Assembly: GCF_043641665.1 (NCBI RefSeq)
Contig: NC_092203.1
Span: 6,432,067-6,496,066, forward strand
Direction of reading: 5' to 3'
DNA length: 64,000 nucleotides
From: Enoplosus armatus
Taxonomy: Eukaryota > Chordata > Actinopteri > Centrarchiformes > Enoplosidae
The notes under the pieces are model-generated. The model worked only from the letters and a program-made list of their open reading frames with translations, had not been told where the DNA came from and made no database searches. This document shows, piece after piece, positions 45,176 through 57,433 of the stretch. Both the position numbers and the translations under genes were made by a program. Each line of letters begins with the position of its first letter. Position 1 is the stretch's first letter.

Positions 45176-46504
45176 AGGCATGGCCTAGACATCTTTTGAC
45201 CTGCAAATCACCAAACCATTGCTTCCTAGAAAGAGTCATGTTTAAAAACATTTTAGTCGTCACTGAAACCAGGTTAAGCACTTCCAAAAGGAGCTCTTAA
45301 CAGCAACATGTAATCAAAGTCAAAAAAGGTCTAAAAGGACTCAACCTGATCTAATAGATAAAACAATCTCTCTCTTTGAAACATTTCTTTAGCTGCAGAT
45401 TCAAGTTGTACAGACACTGAGCAGGGCCCTGCAGCTGCAAGTGGATGCAATTATGTTATTATTTCTCAACCAATATTCAAATGACGTGGGAACCTTTTTA
45501 TAGTTTCTGTGCACCTGTAGTGCAAGTCGTTCTTCTGTGTCATGGTCAAAAGATAACTTTTTCAAAAGCAGCAGTGTTAACAGTGAGATGATATCTTTCA
45601 GCTTCAGGTTAAAACATACAGGCTGATTTAGTGCATTTCTCAGACGAAGACCTAAAGAAACAGCAACATTTAGTATAAATGCATCTGATCATGAGCCAAT
45701 GAACCTCAACCACCTGTCTGACACACACCTTCATGCCTCAAAGGGCCCTCCCTCTTTGATAAGTAGCAACATACCTTCCCTCCTTTTACCAGACATCCAT
45801 CTATCCATGGGAGAAAGCAGTAGATAGGCAAGTTGAGGGCTTTTCCTTCCATATATCCATCAATCAGTCCATCCAGGAGGAGGCAAGCTCTGTCATTTCT
45901 ACACTCTGTTTCTTCTTGTTGCATTGCAGGAGAAAGGAGGAGAAGAAAGAAATGGCTGCCAGGTGTACAAACTCCAAGTGATGTTCCCCTTACTCTTCAT
46001 AAGTTCTTATTGTTCCCAGATGCATATCTTTTCCACTAATGCTCACCGTCTCTGCCTAGCAGTGACAGAGATGGTCCCATAGCATCACATCTTTTGTTAA
46101 ATTCCTGCAGAACTCAATGTGTCCATCAACAGCACAAACTGAAGCCCTACCTGATGACTTACTGCAATAAGAACGACTGACCTCTGTCAGCATCCATGTC
46201 TTTTTCTTCTACTTGCCTCCTTTTACAACTTCCCTCCACCTGGGCCTGTCTGCCTCCCTTCCTGCCTTCCTCAAGCCTCCTCTGGTTTTCACTTGCATCC
46301 ACCCCTCTCCCTTCCCTCCATGGCGTTCCTCCCATGCCTGACTCTTTCCAACACCACCGCCGACGGCCAGCGCGGCTCTCCGCTCCCCTCCGACCCATAC
46401 TGGGTTTTATTTAATTTGTCCGTATAATAGACGTGAATGAACCCCGGGGTTTAGGGCTACACAGGCAGAGAAAGCGACAGAGCAGGGAGGGGCAGGCCGC
46501 TCAG
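45176..46504. other. Non-genic stretch, weak exon-like segment inside
   Basis: At 45929 an acceptor (TTTCTTCTTGTTGCATTGCAG) opens a phase-0 frame EKGGEERNGCQVYKLQ before a weak GTGATG donor at 45978. This is too weak to call. Otherwise nothing recognised. Confidence 0.3.
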
Positions 46505-46860
46505 CAATGTGTGTCAAAAGAGAAACAATAAGTGCCATTATTTTTGATTGGCTTCCCCTTTTTGAAAATTACTTCCAAAGTGTGATGTCCCATTGTGGGA
46601 GCAGAATAACGCTGAACAATGCAGCAGGGGGCAGGGGGGTAGTCTTATATATCCAGGCTAATATTCAAGGGGGCTTTGGCCAATGCTGGCTGGCCTGCAC
46701 TGGATAACCCTGCAGCGCAGCGACTGGGCCCTGGGTTAGGCTCATAATGGGAGGCATTGGGAGGCCTTTAGTTCCCATTGTGGCGGCTGTGTCAACAAAG
46801 AGGCCGCTGGGAGTTGCCTGGCATGTGGAATGGAGAAAAGGCCCTTTATCCCTTTCTTTT
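46505..46860. promoter_or_regulatory. Candidate enhancer with a SOX-site cluster
   Basis: A GC-balanced, unique, repeat-free segment of about 350 bases. SOX-type cores are AACAATA (46524-46530), CATTGTG (46591-46597), AACAATG (46615-46621, perfect), CATTGTG (46776-46782) and AACAAAG (46794-46800, perfect). It also has TTTGATTGGC and GGCTAATATTC. It lies 13.5 kb upstream of sox1, so SoxB1 auto- or cross-regulation is a reasonable guess. Confidence 0.5.
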
Positions 46861-46959
46861 TAGAGAGAGAGAGGGAGAGAGACGTTATCACAGCAGCTCG
46901 ATGCATCATGTCTCTCTCTCGTGTCCCTGTTTACCCTGGTAGAGTTTTTGTCTAATGAG

Positions 46960-48350
46960 GAGAAAATGTACCAAAAGCAGATCATTGGTTTCAGTGCTAC
47001 ATGCTAACACTTTAGCATACCCTGTGTATAATGACTGTCATCACCTTATATAGTATAAATCACTTTATACTAATTTCTACGTGTAGCACACCCAAGATTA
47101 GCAAAGACACTTGTTGTTCCCTATACAGTCTCAATTTGCTATGCTAACCTAGCTAGCTGGTTACAAAATGCCATGGGTAGCTATAGAAGAAAGTGCAGTG
47201 TTTTAATTGTTGCTCTCAGCTTAAAACTGCCATATGGTTCAAGGGACAAAATAACTTTCGTCACCATCAGACTATAATCTAGGTTTTTTTCTAGTTGTAC
47301 TGGCACAAACATGTAATTAAGTCCTGAAAAAGACGGAGCAAGAAAAACTGCATGTCAAAGGTAATATCTGAATGACTACAGAATTCATCTTCTAAATTTG
47401 GTAAACATTTATTTTCCTGTTTGACTATATAAAATGTTAAAATCTTACTAAAATATGTCACTGCTGTGCAGCACATAAAGAAAATAAAAATGCTGTCTCT
47501 TTTATGACTTTTTATTCTAATGTTGACTCTTAAACTCAATGTTTAGGGACAGAATTATTTGTGACTCTGAATATGTTTAGCTTTTGTTTTTCATGGAATT
47601 TGATTCATCATGTGATTAATAGGGTAGAACATTAAAGTGAGCCAATGTAACTTTTGTGGAACAGTGGGAACTGTGGTCACAAGTAGTAATTACAGCAGAA
47701 TGATAAATCTGAAAACAGAGAAGAGTCATTACTCATTAATACCAGGCCATCTATCTAAAGTGTGTTAATATTAGCTAACATAAGCCACCGTAAGATAGTG
47801 AGAGCTTCAAAACCCCTGAGCGTTTTATTGATGATGATTTTGAGGTAAGACATCTGTTCTTTCAAAAGATAAATAGTTTAGCTTTTAAATGGTTCAAAAT
47901 GAAGGTAGAATCTAGATCTCTCTGCCCCTCGGCACTAAGTGAATACAGCAAAATACTTTGATATACTGTAGAATATAATAAAGTCTGCAATCAACCAGTT
48001 ACTGAAATTTCTATGTTGCAAAACTCACTTTCTGATAAACTTTGAAACAAACATTGAATACCTCTCCACTTTAATAACACACCTAAAATGTCAGTAATTG
48101 GCAGGTACAATCAGGAAAAAATATCAATAATGGTCTTCAAAAGGCTTATTAGTGGATCTCTGATTAGTTTAATAGTGTGTACAAGTTAAACTGTGCGTCT
48201 ACTCAAACCTCTCTCCTTCCTTACATGTTTTAGAGCAACACACACAAGCAGTGGTTAGTCTGTCAATATCACTGTCTGTCCATTCATGCGTCCAACTCCA
48301 CCTGGGAGAAAGACAGACATGTGTGTTTACTCTAGATTCTATTCCCCCAG

Positions 48351-48354
<4 letters not shown>
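46960..48354. other. Non-genic stretch, nothing firm
   Basis: AT-rich, with scattered GCTAAC strings of fish-repeat flavour around 47000 and 47760 but no definable copy. Confidence 0.35.

Positions 48355-48404
<50 letters not shown>
48355..48404. repeat. (AC)n microsatellite, about 25 units
   Basis: One of the two longest pure dinucleotide arrays in the window. Confidence 0.95.
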
Positions 48405-48405
<1 letters not shown>

Positions 48406-50119
48406 ACTATTATACTTGTCTCTGGCTGTGATGAGGCAACCTTGAGAAAGCAGGCCAAGCTGAACAAATAGTGGCACCCACACACACACATGTGTACACA
48501 TGTATGTAAATACACACATGCAGAAGACCAGCACCTAAACAAACAGCCCCAGCGATGGTAGCAGCACACGCCAAGCAGCTCTCATTACCAGCCAGCACAA
48601 TAAGCTAAAGTTGACACACACGCACAGACAGGAGAGCTACATGGTCAATACACAGAGAGAGTTTCATTCCACAATAAACTGCCGGGACGGGCCAGCGAGC
48701 TATTCAGCACACACACTCAGCATGTACTTCAACATTAGTTTAACGTCAATGTAGCTTTATGTTTTTTGGTTCCCAAGAGAGTTAAAATTCATATCTGGCT
48801 CACTGAAGATAGAAATGTACAAAATGTAACCGGAGAAGAGAGAGAGGAGAGCTGTGAATGATAAAATGGGAGGCTGGTGGACAGCTCTGGATGCCGTGTG
48901 TTTACTACGACCAGAACAGCATCAGCAGTTTCCTATTGGTGCCTATTGTTGGGCTGACATAGATAAAGCACGAGAGAGACAGACAGAGACTGGTCAGCAT
49001 AGAAGGCCACAGAAAGAAGGAAAAGCCTGGCAGTGTTACTCCATGTGTCAGGAAAAAACTCTAAATATCTACATTTATATGACATTTTAAATCTAAGAAG
49101 TGTATTTTCTTTACTGTTTCTATATTTATATAACATTTAACCAGTTTTTCAGTCAACTTTTCCTGGAACAAATGCAACTTTCTGCTTATTTTGTGGTTGC
49201 TGCACTCGACAGACTACTAGTAAAAAATATTATCCATACAAATTGTTGGACATTCATGTCTCCAGTTTTTGTTAGATGTCTCTTCTGTTCTTTGTTACGT
49301 TTAAGAAAACATACAGGTATTTGCCGTAGTCTGTTCAGTTATTTAAGTCTATTCTTTCACTTACTTTGCACACAATCGTACATAATTGAATTTTCTTTCC
49401 CTTATACATGAATATATTTCTACTTTAAATGCTTTGTTTGCTTACTTTCCCTCTCTGCTACAATTTCCTCCCAGTGATCATTAAAGGACCTTATTATCTT
49501 GTGTACACACTTCACATGTATGCACATGTATGTGCACACTCCCAGCTAATGACAAACCCCTGAGCTGACCCGCTGACCCTCATCAGAGCGACAAAGAGGC
49601 AGAGAGCAGCGGCAGGACAATAAGATGGAGAGGTTGCTTAGGGTGACGGGATAAAAGCAGTGACATGACAGCGATGGAGGGATCAAGAGCATGACAGGAG
49701 GACAACAGGAGGAGTAAGGGGGTGGAGGGGGGGATGATGGCGCTAAACTCATCTTGCCTAAACTCTGTCCTGGTTGAAAGCGAAACGCTAAGGAGACAGT
49801 CATTTTGGAAATGAAAGGTACTGCCTTAAAAAAAACAACAACAAAAAATAGGGCAACTCCCAATGTCCCTGTGTTAAAATTGGACGTATGATTTAATCTT
49901 AAAATGTCAATTTTCTGTCTGTTAGAGGAACGTAACAAGTTTCTAGACTGCCCCTTTGCCATTCAAAGAGTACTCCAGCTAAATAGTATTTTGAACATAA
50001 TGGAGTAGAGGTCGAGATATCCTGACTTTTAGTCCCTAGTGTGGGTCAAGCTTGAAGAACGCAGGTTCCTACACCTCTCACCTTAATAGCATCTTTTAGT
50101 TAGACCTGAATATCTTTCA
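48405..50119. other. Non-genic stretch, nothing firm
   Basis: No gene or repeat family recognised. A G/A-rich patch at 49560-49740. Confidence 0.35.
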
Positions 50120-50480
50120 GCAAGACTAGTCTACAGCCATGATAGAGGCTCTGTGAGGCTGTATCCAAATACAGCAGTGCTTTGAGCTTAATGCTAACTT
50201 TAGCATGCATAATGCATAATGTTCACTATCTTAATTTTGTGAGTTAACATGCTAACATTTGCTAATTAGCAGTACACCTGAGGCTGATGGGATGCTGTTA
50301 GTTTTGCAGGTTTTTGGTCATAAACGTAACATATGAAAGTATTAAACACATTTTTAAAAAGTTATTAGAATTAATCATGGGGGGGGGGCATGGTTATCTG
50401 TACCAAATTTAATGGCAATACATCCAATCATTGTTGGGGATATTACAGTCTGGACCAACTGACAGAACAACATTGCCACG
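50120..50480 (+). repeat. Dispersed fish repeat, GCTAACATTTGCTAATTAGC type
   Basis: Contains GTGAGGCTGTATCCAAATAC, GTGCTTTGAGCTTAATGCTA, ACATGCTAACATTTGCTAAT, GAGGCTGATGGGATGCTGTT, TTTTGCAGGTTTTTGGTCAT and CTGTACCAAATTTAATGGCA. From memory this ordered series belongs to one of the most frequent percomorph repeats. Single copy here. Confidence 0.65.
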
Positions 50481-50514
50481 CATGCAAAAAAAAAAAAGCC
50501 AGTTACATTTGTAA

Positions 50515-51500
50515 CGCAGTTTACTGTCATATCTGACCAAGAGAAGGAATGGAATATTTGGCATTTTTACTAGAGAAAAATGGCTTAAATGATTAACCTA
50601 TCAAAATAGTTTATGATTAATTGTTAGAAATAGAAATACATACAAAACTCATCCATGTGTCCCTGGAGCCTCTTTTTCCCTCCAAGCATGTTTGTGAGAT
50701 CTGAATCTGACGCGAGTTTTCAGATGATCACAATTTTCAGTTTCTCTTTCATACATCACCCATCTCCTCCTCCACCTGTGTGTCAGGTAGGTATTTAGGT
50801 TGCCTGGGTGTGTGCAGGGTGAAGACTGCAGAGCGTCACTGCTCAGTCAGTCGAACTGGACAGATGATCAGGATAAGAGCAAGAAAACGGCCGTGTCCAT
50901 CATTTTGTCTTCCTTCAGCATGAAGAACATACATTATCATCTCATCACTGTGCTGTCAGCAGTCTATTCCTTCTAGGCCACACACGCACATATCGTTCTA
51001 CGTAGTAGCACATACTGTCACTCTGCACTGATAAGATGTCCATTACGCTTCTTTCACTCTGACAGACAACATAAGCATATTGTTAGGAACATAAAATCAC
51101 ACATTCACACTTCGAGCACTGCTTTAGTACTACAGTAGTGACTGTAGTGACTACATATCTAAAAATCAAATGGAACAATTATAGTCGCATGGTATTTACT
51201 GTTACTGTTGTTGCACTGAAAGGATAAAGTCCAGTAACGGATTAATTGATAAAAAATTGGCAACTATTTTGTCTTTTTTCAAGCAAAAATGCCAAATATT
51301 AGCTGGTTCCGTCTCTCAAATGTCAGGATTAGGATTTTATGTGTTTCTACGTCATATTTGATAGTAAATTGAATATCTTTAGGTTTTGGACTGTTAGGCA
51401 GATAAAATAAGCAACTGAAGGTGTCATTATGGGCATCTTTTACCATTTTATCACTCCAAACTATTGATAGATTAATTGAGAATTTTGTTTTTATTTATAT
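50515..51500. repeat. Diverged family E repeat pieces
   Basis: 50515-50635 has TTTACTGTCATATCTGACCA and CCTATCAAAATAGTTTATGA. 51228-51500 has GGATTAATTGATAAAAAATT near its start and GATTAATTGAGAATTTTG at its end. These resemble the element at 34573-34772, with non-repeat sequence between them. Confidence 0.45.
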
Positions 51501-51839
51501 AATTATTTTATCATATTCAGGGAGGTTTAGACCATATTAGATCCATATTTAGACCAACTGGGCTCATTATATGATAGGTAATAAACCTTTATAGGGGAAG
51601 GATGGTATTTTTCTATATTTTTCCGACTGAAGACGCCTATCTTTAAAAACAGGTCACAAATATATACTTTAATTTTTGAAAGAAGACAAAGTAATTTCCT
51701 AAAACAGCTGAACACTAGTTTTTAGCAAACGTCACTCAAACAGGAGTAAATGGTGCATTTGTTGGGGACTATTTTCACCTGCGGATTAATGCCCATTTGG
51801 TACTCTGGTGATTATAATTATTATAATTATTTAATTATA

Positions 51840-52070
51840 AAGGACTGTGTATGTGGGATACATAATGAACTAAAGCGACATTGTAATGAAGGAACATGTC
51901 ACTAAGTGCAATGATGAGGCTCACTGATGTGTCTTTAATAGCTTTTGGACGATAATGGAGCTCTACAGCACCGAGGAATGAGTAGGACCAACTTATTGTT
52001 AGTTTTGCTATTGATGGGATTTTTTTTAACAGTGCACAGGTTAAATTCATTTGGTAGAAGTCCCATATTG
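51840..52070 (+). repeat. Dispersed fish repeat, family F, copy 2
   Basis: Block match to 17820-18030 (GGCTCACTGATGTGTCTTTA, ATAATGGAGCTCTA, GAGGAATGAG). Confidence 0.65.
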
Positions 52071-52721
52071 TTAATCAAACAAAACGCGCAAACATTTCAG
52101 CCTTATCCAAATACTACTACAAGAAGCCCTTACTCAAAGAGTTATTAGCTGCTGATTTAAGGTGTTGATGGAGGTATTGACACTTCACCTCATCCATACT
52201 GCGTGCACACATTCAGCTGCAGGGTTTGATTGGAAACTTTTGTTCACTGAGGGGGAAAAATACACCTATTGTGGCAGAGTGTACTGGCAGAGAGACAGAA
52301 ACAATAACTCTGACCTTGGTATTAAACAATATAGATTTCCTTCTGTACTGAATCTGTAGCTCAAGTGTTTATCTCATTGAAAGCTACTTCCACACACACA
52401 CACTCTCTAACTGAGTATCAGCCTTGGGAAGGTTGAAAGACATGAAAAAAAAATCCAGGCAACGAATGACCGCAGATAGATATAACAGCTTTCTCTCTTA
52501 AAATTTGACCAGTTTAACAGAAGAATTATTTTATTTTATGGCTCCATTAAAAACATGCGATAGTACGATAAACGGTCTCTTTTAAGTTAATAAAATTGCA
52601 GCAAGGAAGACGGGGCAACAAACTATACTGATTGAAATTAGAAGAATAATTGGTCTTTAGATTGTTTTTCGTCAAAGAGAAATCTGTACCCTGACCAGAT
52701 AACACTGTTTGCATCTCTCAC

Positions 52722-52824
52722 CTTCGAGAAGGATGGTCAGCGTCAGACGCAGGACTCATCAATTTCAGAGGTATTGTATGTCCCGGTTGTCAACTTCAGT
52801 GTAAGGAGCCACTTGATGTTTGTC
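52722..52824 (-). ncRNA. Candidate exon of a sox1-strand transcript
   Basis: On the minus strand, CTTTTATTTTTCTGTTTTCCAG precedes 103 bases that end TCTCGAAG|GTGAGA, giving both acceptor and donor close to consensus. All three frames inside contain stops; the longest, open from the acceptor, is 25 codons and ends with TGA. So the segment is either a non-coding exon or one carrying a stop codon. It lies about 20 kb upstream of sox1 in the same orientation. In mammals a long non-coding transcript (SOX1-OT) overlaps SOX1 in sense, which makes this an attractive but unproven counterpart. Confidence 0.35.
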
Positions 52825-53149
52825 CTGGAAAACAGAAAAATAAAAGCAAAAAGACTGTTATTCACTACGCACATCCCAAAACCTTTTACAGGTGCTGAAT
52901 AAAAAAACAAACAAATGCAAAAAGTCAGAAAAAAAAGATGTGCACACCGGGCTGATAGCATTTTATTTAACAGAGATCTTTGTCAGGCATTGACAAAAAA
53001 AACCCTGATGAAGATCTCAGCCTCATCCATGCAGATTATTGTCTATATGTACAGAATGAAAGAACCACCATGTTATGCCACAAGAGGTTTTTGGTTTACT
53101 CTTTTTTCAGGAACGCCCTGTTATACACATTCACACCTGGAAACTGAAA

Positions 53150-53250
53150 ACTGATCAGCTGGTCACTGAAGAGCTCCACTGCAACAGTTGGGGGTTAAGG
53201 GCCTTGCTCAAGGGCACCTCAGTGGTGGTAATGACTTGACCTGCCGGTCA
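53150..53250 (+). repeat. Fish repeat fragment (CTCAAGGGCACCTCAGTGG)
   Basis: GGGCCTTGCTCAAGGGCACC followed by TCAGTGGTGGTAATG. From memory this motif is very common in teleost genomes as part of a dispersed element. One copy here. Confidence 0.6.
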
Positions 53251-55069
53251 CAACCTTCTGTAACCTGTAGACCTCTCTAAATCACTGCCTAAACGGGACC
53301 AGAAAGTCTGTATGTGCCACAATGGATCTTAAATTAAACACCAGTCAAATGTGTCAGTGGTGAACTCATCAGTTTACAGTCAAAAATAACAGACAAATTA
53401 TGTTGACAAAAAGCAAACAACCTGCAAAACTACTGTATATCCATTACAAGTGAATCCTCAGGTGCCAACCTAATGGATAGTAAAATATAGTAAAATAAAA
53501 AACGTGATCAAACATATTTGTGCTAGGAGACAGATTTGAACAGATTTCTTCTCCTCTGTCTCAGTGACCTTGGTGAGATGCAGATGTACATGATGGGAGC
53601 CAGACACATGATGCCTCTCTCTGCCTCACTTGGCTTCCTTTCTCTCATGCAGGCGCCCTCTCCTCTCATACCTCTAATTTGCACTACCTCTCTTTTCTAC
53701 TACCCAACACACTCACAAAGGCTTCATTCACAACCTCCCTATCTGCTTCTCCTCCTTCTCCCCCACTGTCTTGCCCCCCCCCATCTCTACCTCCATCCTC
53801 TCGTCTCACTCAAGGTCTCTGAGAATAATAGCAAATCGCAGATTAGCATTCGCCTCCTCGCGATGTGGTGTGACTCAGTACACACACAAACACGCAGGCT
53901 GCTGCAAGGCCACTTGCCTAGACCTCACAGAGTTAATTAAGGTGAAGCAATTATTACTGTGGAGCTGTCAAACACACTTGTGTGACCATATGTAGCACAC
54001 ACACAAACACCTACGCAAACATTATATAGCATGCAACAAACACACACTATCTTCTCCGTGTCGACTGACGATCACTAAATGTAAAGATGAATGTGTTGCA
54101 TTGAGTCAGATTAGAGCTAAAACCAGTGGTTATCACATAAAGTCATACAAATCTATACGAGTTACATCAAAAGCATAATAATGAGCTAATAATGAGATGG
54201 ATGCACGCACAGTACCATGTGTACTATGCAAAAAAGGGCCGAATGTATTTTTTCCAAAGGGGTGCCTGAAAAACAAATCTCTAGTCTATATATAAAGCCT
54301 AAACACTGTGCAAAGACTGTCATATCACTGTATTATATTATGTTGATCAGTTTATCAGCCAAAACAACCATCTCATCACCAAATCAGAAGTAAAATCAAT
54401 ACCAAAGTAGCGCAAAAGTAATCATGATTGAGTGGGTTTTCTCTAAAGCTAAAGAGTCCCTTTTACGCTGTATGAAAAAGCCTGTCCTTGTTAATGGACA
54501 AGGTGTGTTATACTTGTTGACTCACTTTGCCTTGTTTTGAAGGTTTTGTGCCTCTTAACATGCTTTCTCCAGAGCAGATTACGTTAAACAGTTGGTGCGG
54601 GTTGCTTTGTACGCTAAAAAAGGCTCAATATGAGAATGGACACAGGTTTAGCTCAGAGTGACAAGTCACTGCTTTGACACAGGTGAGACATGATAATATA
54701 TATTACATAATAAGAATGGATCAATACCGCACTGTCTATAGGAAGCACTAATAACAACTGATCCTACTGGCTTTTTGATCGGATTCAACTTAAGTGAATG
54801 TAAAAGTTTGGCAATTTAATATAACTGTGACTACAACCTGTGTCTCAATGAGAGCTTCAGTGATGGCCTCTACATTATCTCAGAAGCTCCTTGACAGGAG
54901 TCTTTTTTACCCTCCCACAGCTTGTTTGACCTCCTGTCTCCTCCTCCCTGCTCTTTACATTATTCCTTTTAATATCTCACAGATCATTTCACTTATTAAA
55001 GAGAAAAGTAAATCAATAGATGTCAATGCCTGTCTGACAGTCCTCGTGTGTGTATTGGGCAACAGAAAA
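53251..55069. other. Non-genic stretch, possible small elements
   Basis: 53815-53990 contains unique strings such as GCAAATCGCAGATTAGCATT, CCTCGCGATGTGG and GTTAATTAAGGTGAAGCAAT, which may be a split regulatory element around a CA tract. No gene recognised. Confidence 0.35.
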
Positions 55070-55205
55070 ATCAATCACACACACTCTCACGCTGTGTGGG
55101 TGCGACTAAGAGGCCGAAAGAAGGCGAAGGTTATCAGCCGCTGTAGGAAATTAAAGGGATGGTCCGGCGTTAATATGTAGATATGCAGATTGGTGATAGA
55201 GGCCT
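55070..55205. promoter_or_regulatory. Possible conserved element
   Basis: A unique CpG-bearing segment (GTGCGACTAAGAGGCCGAAA, GGTCCGGCGTTAATATG, ATATGCAGATTGGTG) ending at a large CA/TG array. Confidence 0.3.
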
Positions 55206-55217
55206 GTCAAACATGTG

Positions 55218-55219
<2 letters not shown>

Positions 55220-55260
<41 letters not shown>

Positions 55261-55289
55261 TACCTGTGTGTGTGTGTGTGTGTGTGTGT
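55220..55289. repeat. Adjacent CA and TG arrays (inverted)
   Basis: (CA)n at 55220-55256 followed after GCTGTACC by (TG)n at 55265-55289. The two arms are complementary over about 24 bases with an 8-base spacer, so the DNA can extrude a long hairpin. Confidence 0.95.
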
Positions 55290-55405
55290 CAGCGAGGGGA
55301 TGAGCAGGTTGATTAATCTCTGTGACATGAATACCAAATCAGGCTAAATAGTGTGTGTGTGTGAATGCAGACAGCAGTGATTGAGGCTGTGGTGATGATG
55401 ATGAT

Positions 55406-55406
<1 letters not shown>

Positions 55407-55457
<51 letters not shown>
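55407..55457. repeat. (GT)n microsatellite, about 25 units
   Basis: Pure GT array preceded by GATGATGATGATG. Confidence 0.95.
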
Positions 55458-55458
<1 letters not shown>

Positions 55459-56254
55459 TACAAACATCACTTCTTCAGCTGTTGATCAGATCAGGTGTGA
55501 ATACATTATCTACTGCACAAAAGGACCACTGTGGCCAGGAGTCATAATTACAGGATGATAGTGGAGGCTAAAAAGTAGAGTGACAGTAGTGCAGTAATAT
55601 TAGTTATACAGCAATATCTATTTCAAGTTTGCTAATATTTGCTAACATTAGCTACCACAAGCTACTGGCCTTACCAGACCAGTAAGAAAGAGTGTACCAG
55701 TAAACTCTCCATAACTCTTTGTGTGTATGTAGCCCAACACAAACACAAAATACCATGTGCTCCATCATGTGCACCACTTCTCCTCGCTAAGCCTCACATT
55801 ATACACACTCTGTGTGCAGCAGCAAAACACAGCCAGAGCAAGTGCTGACAAAAAGACAGAATCTCAGCTGTGAGGTTTGATGAATTGCTGGCATGGAAAG
55901 TTAATCACTGCTAAATATTTTAGTGGCATCCAGCCACAGACAGACAGCTACCAACACTGAATTTTTGTTTCCGGTTTAACTGATAAGTAAGAAAGTAAAA
56001 CATTTAGCTTTTAAAACTGCATCCCTGGGCATCCTTTTTGTTTGTATTCATATAACGTTTGACCTGATGCCTCCTCATAATCTGATTAATCGAGACATAA
56101 AATGAAAACACACATAACTATTGACATTTTTCAATTTCCTAAATCTTTTTACACCTCACCACAGAGAAAGGTTGCATGCCGAAAATAAGTTTGAAATATT
56201 TGATTAGCTGCTTAGAGGAAAATTAGATTTCCTCCTCTCCATAGACGTTTCAGT
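55458..56254. other. Non-genic stretch, nothing firm
   Basis: No gene or repeat family recognised. Confidence 0.4.
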
Positions 56255-56500
56255 ACTTTTAATTCAGTGGTTTCCGACCTCGGGGTCAGGGCTGTGAGAC
56301 AATAAGACAAGAAAATAAAACAAAACTAAATTCTACTCCACAAAATGATGTTAAAATTTGGACGTACTTTCTTTTTACTGTACAGTTTTAATTCCTCAGG
56401 CTTCTGAAAATTATTCAAAGTCGGTGTGAGAAAAGACAATCACTCGACTGAACTGCTTACAACTCATAGATCACAAGAGGGATGACAAGTACTTGTTTTA
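56255..56500 (-). repeat. Diverged family D repeat
   Basis: GTGGTTTCCGACCTCGGGGT at the start and CTGAACTGCTTACAACTCAT near the end resemble the layout at 44945-45175. Strong divergence keeps confidence low. Confidence 0.4.
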
Positions 56501-56929
56501 AGCAGTCACGGGTAGATCACACTCTTAAGTTATCAGATAACCTCTAACCTTTCAGTGACATTTGTCCCTTCTGGGTATCCATAGCTCTCGACAACTTCTT
56601 AAGTATTCTCAACATTCACACTGCTGCTATATTTACATGATTTTTGAAAGCTGGTACAAGACCTTTACTTACAGCAGAGAGCATAAAGACAAATAGTACG
56701 CAAACGGTGCCTAACAACGACATCTGAAATGTCAAATATAAAGCAAATGTATTCACACACCAAAAGAAAAGTGAACCCCCTACTTGACACAGCTTTGCTT
56801 TAAAATGGGAGTCTCCATATATGTTTCTTTAAAACAACTCCGAAAGCGTGAAGGAACATGAGCGGCACATTTAGACAGAGGCAGACAAAGAGAGTGAGAG
56901 AACACGAGTGAAAATGATTCAGAGGAGCG

Positions 56930-57230
56930 GCGATAAGGAGAGTTGAAAAGAAAGTGAGTCCGGGCCACGATGTTGTTATTACAGATTGATATACTCTTCA
57001 GGTCCCTTTTTTTTCCAAACAGCTCACCTCTCAAAATCAGATGCTCAGAGCGCTTTTGATGACTACTTCGAGCTAAACGCGTGTTATTACAGGTATTACA
57101 TGAAATTGCCCGTGTTAGGTGAAGGTGATTATGGTGCTTTTGGGTCAATACTTCCTCTGAGCTGTTTGACTGCTGGAGCTGAGGAGCGATTAGGCCTTTG
57201 TCTGTCAATCCGACTTCATAGAGGCGATTA
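56930..57230. promoter_or_regulatory. Candidate conserved regulatory element
   Basis: A balanced unique segment with CpGs (CGAGCTAAACGCGTGTTATT), GTTATTACAGATTGATA, GGAGCGATTAGGCC and GTCAATCCGACTTC. Both strands show long open frames (about 107 codons plus, 217 minus over a larger span), but neither has splice structure or a recognisable domain. An enhancer is my preferred reading. Confidence 0.35.
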
Positions 57231-57381
57231 TCACACACACACACACACACGAGCAGATACACATAACCACCACCTACTGTCATACACACTCGTGCAGAAA
57301 CCGCACTGATTATGGCCATAGGTATATCAGGCCCATTCAGTACACCAGGAGGTGTCAGATCTGGTGGTGCTAGGGCTGTTC

Positions 57382-57433
57382 CACACACACACACACACAC
57401 ACACACACACCACACACCACACACCACACACAC
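57382..57433. repeat. (CA)n with CCACA variants
   Basis: CA array to 57410, then CACACAC/CACCACA pentamer-type variants. A shorter CA tract lies at 57231-57250. Confidence 0.9.

Noticed and set aside
48199..48598. Overlapping frames of Cys/Val or Thr/His repeats
   Set aside because: Direct translation of the 25-unit AC array.
56780..57433. 217-codon minus-strand open frame
   Set aside because: Begins in a CA array (Val/Cys repeats), has no domain, and spans a candidate regulatory element and a microsatellite.
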